A stretch of DNA of 37,312 nucleotides. Origin: Lachnospiraceae bacterium. Lineage in GTDB: Bacteria; Bacillota; Clostridia; Lachnospirales; Lachnospiraceae. Location: contig CAAFTS010000133.1 in NCBI GenBank assembly GCA_900765975.1, positions 1-37,312 on the forward strand, in the 5' to 3' direction. The translations under genes and the position numbers were made by a program. Under the pieces are notes generated by a model that was not told the DNA's origin, searched no databases, and saw only the letters and a program-made list of their open reading frames with translations. This document shows, piece after piece, positions 1-8,700 of the stretch (positions are counted from its first letter, which is position 1; each line of letters opens with the position of its first letter).

Positions 1-429
1 AAAAAAACTAGAGAGTCGGAGATAAATAAATATGAATTTTTTGTTAATTGAAGGGTGTTATTTGAGAAAAAGAAGCATTTGGGAAAAAGTACACAAAAAA
101 GAAGCGCATGTAAGGGGGAAATTGATAAGAAAATTAGTGAAAATCACGAAGTTTATATAAAAACAAGAAAAAAGTGGGATTTTTTTTACAGAAATGTTAA
201 AATTATAAAAAAATTATATTGCAAATTGGATTGTTACCTTTAAGGGCAAAACCGGAGTTAGAGATGGAAGACATTATAGCATGGCTTTTAAAGTCTTCTT
301 GAGTTATAACGTCCGGTTTTTATTTTTCCCCAAAACCTGCCTGGAGAGGAAGAAAAATAATCCAGAACTGCAAAATATAAAAGGAAATGGAGGAAAGGGA
401 AAGGCCTTAATGGCCTAAAAGGAAAAAGT
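1..429 (+). other. AT-rich leader / intergenic region upstream of the GH2 gene
   Basis: No convincing gene is seen. Two tiny open frames (ATG at 32, 42 codons; GTG at 55, 62 codons) overlap in different frames and have lysine-rich, low-complexity products with poor ribosome sites. The stretch holds a strong terminator-like hairpin at 248-327 and a small inverted repeat (AGGCC/GGCCT, 402-416) just before the GH2 start. I see no good -35/-10 pair between the hairpin and the GH2 gene. The promoter may therefore lie upstream of the hairpin, or the hairpin may simply end a gene to the left of the window. Confidence 0.5.
248..327 (+). terminator. Large branched Rho-independent terminator or attenuator
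   Basis: AAAACCGGAGTTA (248-260) pairs with TAAC (307-310) and TCCGGTTTT (312-320), with one bulged G at 311. A second helix GAAGAC (267-272) / GTCTTC (293-298) is nested inside, and a T-rich tail follows. It sits about 100 bases before the GH2 start, so it is either the end of an upstream unit or a conditional terminator in the GH2 leader. Confidence 0.7.
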
Positions 430-3400
430 ATGAAAAAGTATAATTTAAAAAAGAAGGGAATGGCAGCAGCGGCGCTTACGCTTGCATTTGGAATGCTTGC
501 ACCAAGTATTTCATTTGCAGCAGGAACTCCGGTAAATGTGCTTTCCGGAACTGAAAATCAAATGAGTTCTGATAAAGAAGTTGTTTATGTAAATAACTAT
601 TCAGCAGCAAAGCGTAATGTCAATTTTAATGATAACTGGAAGTTTTATCTAGGTGATGCAGCAGGTGCTGAGCAACCGGCATTTGATGATTCCAAATGGG
701 AGCATGTAAATCTGCCGCATGACTACAGTATTGAGCAAGAATACTCAAAAGAAATGGAAGCAGAGAGTGCGTACCTTCCGGGTGGAATTGGCTGGTACAG
801 AAAGAGTTTTACACTTGGAAAAACAGCTGAAAATAAACGTGTTCGAATTGATTTCGGTGGTGTATATATGGATGCTACAGTATGGGTCAATGGAACACAA
901 GTGGGAAGCCATCCGTATGGATATACACCATTCTCATTTGACATCACTGATCTGGTGAAATTTGATGGAGAAAATGTAATTACAGTAAAGGTAAATCATC
1001 AGACACCATCCAGTCGTTGGTATTCAGGAAGTGGTATTTATAGAGGCGTAGATTTAAATATAGTAGATTCTGTTCATGTGGACTTATATGGAACAAAAGT
1101 GGAAACTCCAAATTTGGAGACAGAAAAAGATGGAGCAGTAGCTACAAATATTAAAACAACGGTAGCTAATGATTCAGATAGAGAACAGAATGTAACATTG
1201 ACTCACACCATTTTCAAAAAAGGTGGAGAGCCGACTGCTAACATTGGAACTGTAACAACAGAAGCAAAAGCAATTGCTGCAGGTGAAACCGCAGAAATTG
1301 AAGCAACTGTAAGTGCACAGAATCCTGAATTGTGGAGTACAACAAATCCGGCGCTTTATACAGTTCGTACAGAAGTGAAGATCGGTGAAGATGTTGTAGA
1401 TACATACGATACAGAGTATGGATTCCGTTATTTTAAATTTGATGCAAATAGCGGATTTTCATTGAATGGAACAAATATGAAACTGAAAGGTGTTTGTATG
1501 CACCACGATCAGGGAGCGCTTGGAGCAGAGGCATGGGAGCGCGCAATTGAGCGACAGGTGGATATCCTGAAAGAAATGGGATGTAACTCTATCCGTGTGA
1601 CACACAACCCGGCAGCAGAAGAGCTGATTAATATTTGTAATGAAAAAGGTATTCTTGTAATTGAGGAAGTTTTTGATGGTTGGAAATGGGCAAAGAATAG
1701 TAACAGAAATGATTATGCAAGATTCTTTGACCAAGCAATTGAAAGTGACAATCAGATTCTTGGAAAAGAAGATGGAATGAAATGGTCACAATTTGATTTG
1801 ACAGCAACTGTTAAGAGAGGATGGAATGCACCATCAGTCATTATGTGGTCTCTTGGTAATGAGGTTCAGGAAGGTGCGACATATGTTTTAACACAAGAGT
1901 ATGCGAATGTTCAAGCGGACTTGATTAAGTATGCTACAGCACTGGATACAACAAGACCTTGCACTAGAGGTGATAACAAGTTAAAGGCAGAGTCTATCGG
2001 AATTCCGAGAACAATGATGAACTCAATGACAGAAGCAAATGGTACAGTTGGGTTAAATTATTGCGATGGTGGAAAATATGATAATCTTCACAAATCAAAT
2101 CCGACATGGAAAATCTATGGTTCAGAAACAGCTTCTGCAATTAATAGTAGAGGTGTTTATGATAGAACGAATGGAAGTAAGGCGAATCAGAAGCTGACGT
2201 CTTATGATAATTCGGCAGTTAACTGGGGAGCAGTAGCTAGCAGTGCTTGGTATGATGTTATAAAAAGAGACTTCGTAGCGGGTGAATATGTGTGGACAGG
2301 ATTTGATTATCTTGGAGAGCCAACCCCGTGGAATGGAACTGATAAGGGGGCAAAAGGAGATAAATGGCCATCTCCAAAAAATTCTTATTTTGGAATTGTT
2401 GATACAGCGGGATTTCCAAAAGATACCTACTATTTTTATCAGAGTCAGTGGAATGATACTGTAAAAACATTGCATATGCTCCCAGCATGGAATGAAAATG
2501 TTGTTACAAAGGATGGTAGTGGAAAAGTACCAGTTGTTGTTTACACAGATGCAAAGAAAGTAGAATTATTCTTTACGGATGCTGCTACAAAAACAAAAAC
2601 ATCTTTAGGTGTAAAAGAATTTACTAAAATGAATTCAAACACAAGTGGTTATACATACCAATATTATAATGGAGATGGAAAGTCAAACCAGGAACATCAG
2701 AATTTATATTTAACTTGGAAAGTTCCGTTTAAGGCAGGTACAATTTCAGCAGTTGCATATGATGAGGCGGGTCAAGTTATTAAGGAATCAGAACTTGAAG
2801 GACGTACTTCATTAACAACAACAGGCGCCAAGAAAGATTTGAAAGCTACTGTGGATCGTGACACAATTGTAGCAGATGGCGCAGATTTAAGTTATATCGC
2901 AGTGGATGTAACAGATAAAGATGGCAATATTATTCCAGACGCAGAAGATAAGGTAACATTTAAGGTAGAAGGCGAAGGGAAATTGGTAGGTGTTGATAAT
3001 GGTCGACAGGATGATCATACATCTTACCAGGCAAATAGTAGAAATGCGTTTGCAGGAAAAGTATTAGCGATTGTTCAGTCTACGAAGAAAGCGGGAACGT
3101 TTAAAGTAACTGCAAGTGCACCAGGATTAACAGAAACTTCAGTTACGGTGAAGACAACTCCTATGCAGGAAGACACATCCGGAGAAGCTGTATTGAATTA
3201 CTATGAAATGTCTAAATATTATTATGTGAAGACAGGTAATCAACCACAACTTCCAGCAACAATAAAAGCAGTTTATTCTGACGGAACAAATAAGGAAGTT
3301 GACGTAGAATGGAATCCAATTTCAGATGAACAAATAGCACAGCCTGGAACATTTTCTGTAGCAGGTACAACAGCCGAGGGCGACAGTATTTCAGTGGTTG

Positions 3401-5730
3401 TTAATATGATTGATCAGGTTGTAGGATTACTGAATTATTCTACAACGGTGCCATTAAACGGAGAACCAACATTACCAACATCCAGACCGGCAGTATTGCA
3501 GAATGGTGAGATAATGAATGCGTCATTCCCAGTAGAATGGGGAACACCAGATAAAGGCTATGATCAAGAAGGAATTGTAACAGTAAAGGGTACAGCAGAT
3601 GTTTTAGGACAGCAGTTGGGTGTAACAGCAACCATTCGTGTAGAAAAAGAAAAAATTACAATTGGAAATAATGCCGCTGGTGCAGCATACTTAAGTCAAG
3701 ATATACCGGAAGATCAGCAGTCAGATACATTAGAAGCGATTACTGATGGAAGTACAAGTATCGGAGATAATAATGATGGTGGAGCAAATGAAACATGTTG
3801 GTCAAACTGGGCAACAAGGGAAACTAAGCCTACATCAGAGATTACTTTCCGTTATGCGACTCAGCAGAGTATGGGAAAAGTGATTGTGCATTTCTCAAGA
3901 GATAATGGAGCAATGGCTTTTCCGACCGCTGGAAAGACAAAATTATTTATTTCTGAAACAGGGGAAGATGGTTCGTGGAAACCATTAGCTGCCAAAGAGA
4001 CAATTGCAGAATCAGAGGATCCGACACGTGTAAAAGCATATACTTATACATTTGATCCTATAACAGCAACTTTCTTAAAGTTACAGGTGACAAATGCAAC
4101 GCAGGAAGAATCAGGTAAGAATCAGACGCCATGTACTGGTATAACAGAGGTAGAAATTTTTGAGTGGAAAGGTTCTTACACAATTAATTCTACTGCAAAT
4201 CTTTCTAAATTAACGGTAAATGGTCTTGAAGTGAGCGAAGCAGAGCTTGCGGCAGGAAGCTTTGATACAGAGGCGACTGTTATTGATACGATTGACTATG
4301 CGGCAGCTGACAATGCAGCAGTGACTTATGTACCACCGTATGAAAAGAAAGCAAAATTGATTATAGAATCAGAAGATCATACAACTAGAAATGAATTTGT
4401 TATTAATTTAGATGCTTCAAGTGAAAGTGGTGAAGATCCAGCTTATGCAGGTCGGGATTATGATACTAAGAAAATGACAGTAACAGCTGGAAGTGAACAG
4501 CAAGGACAAGGAAATGAAGGTCCGGCAAGATTTGTTTTGGATGGTGATACATCTACAATTTGGCATACATCATGGAATCCGTTAGCTACTAGAGATCAAT
4601 TCTGGATTAAATTTGAGTTAGAAGAGAAAACCATGTTGGATGCACTTCGTTATAAAGGTCGTAGCGGTGCTTCCAATGGACGTATCAAAAAATATCGTGT
4701 TGAAGTAAGTAACGACAATCAGGAATGGACTGAAGTTTCTGTTGGAAATTGGGAGAATACAGATGATTGGTATATCGCAATGTTTAAAGAGCCAACAGAA
4801 GCAAAATATGTTCGACTCACTGGTGTTGAAACCTATGGTGAAGGATTACAACAGAATAAATTTGCAAGTGCCGCTGAGATTCGTTTACGTAAGGCAACTT
4901 CAAAGACGGATATTTCAGATGCAACAGTTACTTTGACAAGTGATGATAAGTTGGTATCTATCGTAGATCCAGAGCATCCGGTAACATTGTCAAAAGAGGA
5001 TATTAAAGTCGCATTAGGAGATAAAGAGTTACGATATGGAATAGATTATAAACTTTCCTATAGCAATAACACTGCACCGGGAAAAGCAACTGTAACTGTA
5101 ACAGGTATTGGTCAGTACGGATATACAGGAAGCGTAAGTAAAGAATTTACAATCGAGCTGAAAGATCCTGAAATGGTGGGGATTTCAGTAAAAGCATTCC
5201 CAACAAAGACTACTTATACAGAGGGCGAAACATTAAATCCGGAAGGACTTGTTTTGAAGGTTTCATATGATAATGGTAGTTCGACAGAAGTTGCTTATGC
5301 AGCAGACAATGCGACAGACTTTACATTTACTCCAGCATTAGGTCAGGAATTGAAAGCAGAGAATGATAATGTAATTGTTGCGTATGCTGGATTTGAAACA
5401 AGTTTTGAAATTAAAGTTACAAAACCAGATCCAGATCCGAAGCCAGATCCAGATCCGAAGCCAGACCCAGATCCGAAGCCAGACCCGGATCCGAAGCCAG
5501 ATCCAGATCCGAAGCCAGATCCGAAGCCAGACCCGGATCCAGATCCGAAACCGGAACCAAAACCGGAGCCAGAAAAACCAGGATCAGAAACACAAAATCA
5601 GAAACCAAATTCAAATGGCGCAGTACAGACGGGTGATAATACATCAGCAGGAATTTGGGTAGTTTCATTAGCTATGGCTGGTGCAGTAGGTGCTGTAGTA
5701 ATTAGTAAGAAGAGAAAAGATATTAAATAA
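430..5730 (+). CDS. Cell-wall-anchored GH2 beta-galactosidase, multidomain
   Basis: A 1766-residue exported enzyme predicted to release terminal beta-galactose from host or dietary glycans at the cell surface. Residues 1-31 form a signal peptide ending near SFAAG. The GH2 sugar-binding domain (about 55-220) carries the LPHDYSIE motif known from streptococcal BgaA-type enzymes. An Ig-like domain follows, then the TIM barrel with acid/base Glu478 (SLGNE) and nucleophile Glu566 (YGSETAS). Downstream are Ig-like and bacterial Big-type domains (about 770-1070), a galactose-binding-like segment (about 1078-1250), an F5/8 type C discoidin-like domain (about 1340-1490), further Ig-like domains (about 1495-1660), a Pro-Asp-Lys spacer, and a wall signal: AVQTGD (Q1733), hydrophobic helix, basic KKRKDIK tail. 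The ATG lies just after AAGGAAAAAG. GH84 follows 46 bases later, so the two are probably co-expressed. Beta-galactosidase is the best family guess; another GH2 activity such as beta-glucuronidase is less likely. Confidence 0.88.
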   Translation: MKKYNLKKKGMAAAALTLAFGMLAPSISFAAGTPVNVLSGTENQMSSDKEVVYVNNYSAAKRNVNFNDNWKFYLGDAAGAEQPAFDDSKWEHVNLPHDYSIEQEYSKEMEAESAYLPGGIGWYRKSFTLGKTAENKRVRIDFGGVYMDATVWVNGTQVGSHPYGYTPFSFDITDLVKFDGENVITVKVNHQTPSSRWYSGSGIYRGVDLNIVDSVHVDLYGTKVETPNLETEKDGAVATNIKTTVANDSDREQNVTLTHTIFKKGGEPTANIGTVTTEAKAIAAGETAEIEATVSAQNPELWSTTNPALYTVRTEVKIGEDVVDTYDTEYGFRYFKFDANSGFSLNGTNMKLKGVCMHHDQGALGAEAWERAIERQVDILKEMGCNSIRVTHNPAAEELINICNEKGILVIEEVFDGWKWAKNSNRNDYARFFDQAIESDNQILGKEDGMKWSQFDLTATVKRGWNAPSVIMWSLGNEVQEGATYVLTQEYANVQADLIKYATALDTTRPCTRGDNKLKAESIGIPRTMMNSMTEANGTVGLNYCDGGKYDNLHKSNPTWKIYGSETASAINSRGVYDRTNGSKANQKLTSYDNSAVNWGAVASSAWYDVIKRDFVAGEYVWTGFDYLGEPTPWNGTDKGAKGDKWPSPKNSYFGIVDTAGFPKDTYYFYQSQWNDTVKTLHMLPAWNENVVTKDGSGKVPVVVYTDAKKVELFFTDAATKTKTSLGVKEFTKMNSNTSGYTYQYYNGDGKSNQEHQNLYLTWKVPFKAGTISAVAYDEAGQVIKESELEGRTSLTTTGAKKDLKATVDRDTIVADGADLSYIAVDVTDKDGNIIPDAEDKVTFKVEGEGKLVGVDNGRQDDHTSYQANSRNAFAGKVLAIVQSTKKAGTFKVTASAPGLTETSVTVKTTPMQEDTSGEAVLNYYEMSKYYYVKTGNQPQLPATIKAVYSDGTNKEVDVEWNPISDEQIAQPGTFSVAGTTAEGDSISVVVNMIDQVVGLLNYSTTVPLNGEPTLPTSRPAVLQNGEIMNASFPVEWGTPDKGYDQEGIVTVKGTADVLGQQLGVTATIRVEKEKITIGNNAAGAAYLSQDIPEDQQSDTLEAITDGSTSIGDNNDGGANETCWSNWATRETKPTSEITFRYATQQSMGKVIVHFSRDNGAMAFPTAGKTKLFISETGEDGSWKPLAAKETIAESEDPTRVKAYTYTFDPITATFLKLQVTNATQEESGKNQTPCTGITEVEIFEWKGSYTINSTANLSKLTVNGLEVSEAELAAGSFDTEATVIDTIDYAAADNAAVTYVPPYEKKAKLIIESEDHTTRNEFVINLDASSESGEDPAYAGRDYDTKKMTVTAGSEQQGQGNEGPARFVLDGDTSTIWHTSWNPLATRDQFWIKFELEEKTMLDALRYKGRSGASNGRIKKYRVEVSNDNQEWTEVSVGNWENTDDWYIAMFKEPTEAKYVRLTGVETYGEGLQQNKFASAAEIRLRKATSKTDISDATVTLTSDDKLVSIVDPEHPVTLSKEDIKVALGDKELRYGIDYKLSYSNNTAPGKATVTVTGIGQYGYTGSVSKEFTIELKDPEMVGISVKAFPTKTTYTEGETLNPEGLVLKVSYDNGSSTEVAYAADNATDFTFTPALGQELKAENDNVIVAYAGFETSFEIKVTKPDPDPKPDPDPKPDPDPKPDPDPKPDPDPKPDPKPDPDPDPKPEPKPEPEKPGSETQNQKPNSNGAVQTGDNTSAGIWVVSLAMAGAVGAVVISKKRKDIK
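5422..5580 (+). repeat. In-frame 18-bp tandem repeat encoding a Pro-Asp-Lys wall-spanning spacer
   Basis: Units close to AAGCCAGATCCAGATCCG recur with silent A/C and A/G variants and with one shortened and one lengthened unit. They encode alternating KPDPDP blocks that become KPEP at the end. Such rigid proline-rich spacers typically lift a catalytic domain across the peptidoglycan. Unit number is likely to vary between strains through slippage. Confidence 0.9.
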
Positions 5731-5764
5731 CAAAAAGAATATGTGGTTATGTGACAATCTTTTC

Positions 5765-5779
5765 AAGGAGGGAAATTTG
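5765..5779 (+). promoter_or_regulatory. Shine-Dalgarno site that fixes a TTG start for the GH84 gene
   Basis: AAGGAGGG (5765-5772) lies four bases before TTG at 5777. The upstream in-frame ATG at 5741 has no ribosome site and would add twelve residues ahead of the basic start of the signal peptide, so the TTG is preferred. Confidence 0.8.
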
Positions 5780-8700
5780 AAAAAGTTACGAATTAATAGA
5801 AAGAATAAGAAAAACTTTCAGAAATTCGCCGCAGGAGTTATGGCTTTTGCAATAACTGTTTCCGGACTGACGATACTGTCAGTCCGGAGCAATGCTGCGG
5901 AGACAGAGTATGAAATCTATCCCAATCCACAGGTGATAGAGTATACAACGGGAGATTATATTATAAAAAATGAAGTAAATGTTGTATACGAAAAGGGAAT
6001 TGATCAGGCGACGAAAGATCGATTGGCAGAAACATTTGCATTAAAAGAAGATGTCACAGTGACGACATCGGATGCAATTGTTGAGAACAAGACAAATGTT
6101 CTTGTAGGAATTGAAGGATCAGGCGAGATAGCAGATAAGTATGCAGATGAACATGTGGCTGTTAAGACCAGTGATTTATTTGATAAGTTAGATGCTTACG
6201 TATTGGATAGTAATGAAAATGTGATTACCATTGTCGGTGCAGACACAGATGCAAGTTTTTATGGATTGACAACGTTGTATCATATTTTGAAACAGATGGA
6301 TAGTAATACGATTCGTAATTTCCATATTGAAGATTGGGCAGACGTAGCCAGTCGTGGATTTATTGAAGGATATTATGGAAATCCATGGTCAACAGAAGAT
6401 CGTATGAATTTGATGGAATGGGGTGGTTATTATAAACTGAATTCCTATTTTTATGCACCAAAAAACGATCCGAAGCATAATGCCAGCTGGAGAGAGTTGT
6501 ATACAGAAGATGAATTAAATACATTGATTAAACCATTAGCAGATGCAGGAAATGCATCTAAATGCCGTTTTGTGTATGCACTTCATACTTTTATGAATAA
6601 TCCGGTAAGATTTGACAGTAATTATGAAGCTGATTTGAAAGCTGTGCAGGATAAACTTGGTCAGGTTATTGAAGCCGGAGTCAGACAAGTGGCTATTCTT
6701 GCAGACGATGCGGCAAATGTCGGTGGAGATAATTATATTAAGTTTTTAACTGACATGACAGCCTGGTTGGAAAAAATGAAAGAAACTTATCCGGATCTGA
6801 AGCAGACATTACCATTCTGTCCACAAGAATATATGTATAGCGGACAAGGGTATTATAAAAGATTTCCGGAAAATGTGCAGATTGTTATGACAGGAGGTAA
6901 GGTATGGGGCGAAGTAAACCAGAACTTTACCAATACATTTACAAATAATGCAGGCCGTGGTCCTTATATGTGGATTAACTGGCCGTGTACAGATAATTCT
7001 AAAAATCACTTGATTATGGGTGGATATACAACATTCTTGCATCCGGGAGTAGATCCTGCAAAGATTCAGGGAATTGTGTTGAATCCAATGCAGCAGTCAG
7101 AACCAAGTAAAGTAGCGATTTTTGGTAACGCATGTTATTCATGGAATATCTGGGAAAATGCAGATATTGCCAATAAAGCATGGCAGGATTCTTTTAAATA
7201 TGTAGATCATAATTCGGCAGTTCCGACAGAAGCAGCGACAGCGTTGTACGAATTATCTAAGCATATGATGAATCAGAACATGGATGATAGAGTAACACCT
7301 TTGCAGGAATCGGTGGACCTGGCTCCAAAACTGACAGATTTTCGTAATAAATTAAAGAGCAATACTGTTACCATAGAAGAAGCAGATGCGTTGATTGCTG
7401 AATTTCAGATTTTGCAAAATGCAGCCGCAATTTATAGGGAACAAGCTGTAGATACGAAGGTTAGAGATCAGATTGTATATTGGCTGGATTGTTGGGATGA
7501 TACGACTGTTTCTGCAATCGGTTATTTAAATGCAGTTAAGTCTATTATTAATGAAGATTCTGATGAAGCGATTCAGTATAATGCAGAAGCTAAGGCTGCT
7601 TTTGAACAATCTAAGACGCATGAGCTTTGGTATCTGGATCATTATGAAAAAGCAGAAGTGGGAGTACAGCATATCGTACCATTCATTAAAGCGATGGCAA
7701 ATTATGTGACAGAATATATTGATACCGGAATCAATCCGAATACACAGGAAAGATATACAGGAACTGTTACATATAGTCAGATGTCTGTGCAAAATAATGC
7801 ATCAGAAGATAAGTATTTTGATAGAGATGATAGTAGTGAAGTATGGTTGGCAAGAGGACCATATGAGGGAACGGGAAGAGATACCATACCGGCAGGCGCA
7901 ACATTAACGGTAACATTTCCGGAACCAAAAACAATTGGAAGCTTCCGTTTTGTACAGGGAGGATCTCAGCCAAATGATATGTTTAATAATGCAGATGTTG
8001 AATATCAGTTGAATGGATCTGATGTATGGACAAAGGCAGGAACATTAACAAAGAAGGGTGATCAGACTGTTTCCTTTGGTAGTGTTGCAAATGTAAAAGC
8101 AGTACGTGTTCATAATAAAACAGTAACAACAGGCTGGGTAAGAATTGGAGAGATTGAGATTCTTTCACCGGCGAAAGAAGATGAAAAACCAATTGAATAT
8201 AATATTATACATACAGATCGCTGGACAGTTGCGGATTCTACACACGTGGAATCAAAATTGTATGATGGAGACGATAACAGTTATGTATGGTATGATCCGG
8301 ATGGTTCTAGTAATTCCACAAAGGATACTTGTAAAGTAAATGATTATCTGGGATATGATTTTGGTAAAGTTGCAGATCTTTCCAGTGCACATATTGTAGT
8401 AGGTGCAGATAATGGAGATAAGCTGAAACGGTATAAGATCGAGACATCTCTTGATGGAGATAAATGGACTCCGGTAACAGGATATGCAGATTATACCGGT
8501 GTAGAATCAGGAAAAGATACATTAAATATTGATCTTACCGGAACACGTGCAAGATATATTCGAATCTGCAATTTAGAAGATCGTCCGAAATGGGTAAAAT
8601 TCTCGGAATTTACAGTAAAAGAAAAGATGAGTGGTGCCAGAGCAGGACTTTATACAAATATTGATACAAATATTACTGCAAACTTAGGGGAAGGAAAAGT

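Noticed and set aside
32..243. Two small overlapping open frames (ATG 32, 42 codons; GTG 55, 62 codons)
   Set aside because: Lysine-rich low-complexity products, weak ribosome sites, and each overlaps the other in another frame.
5422..5580. CRISPR-like array
   Set aside because: Repeats are contiguous without spacers and keep one reading frame of the GH2 protein.
5417..5668. Minus-strand frame of 83 codons rich in Asp-Leu-Ala-Ser repeats
   Set aside because: Mirror of the Pro-Asp-Lys repeat on the + strand; an effect of the tandem repeat, not a gene.
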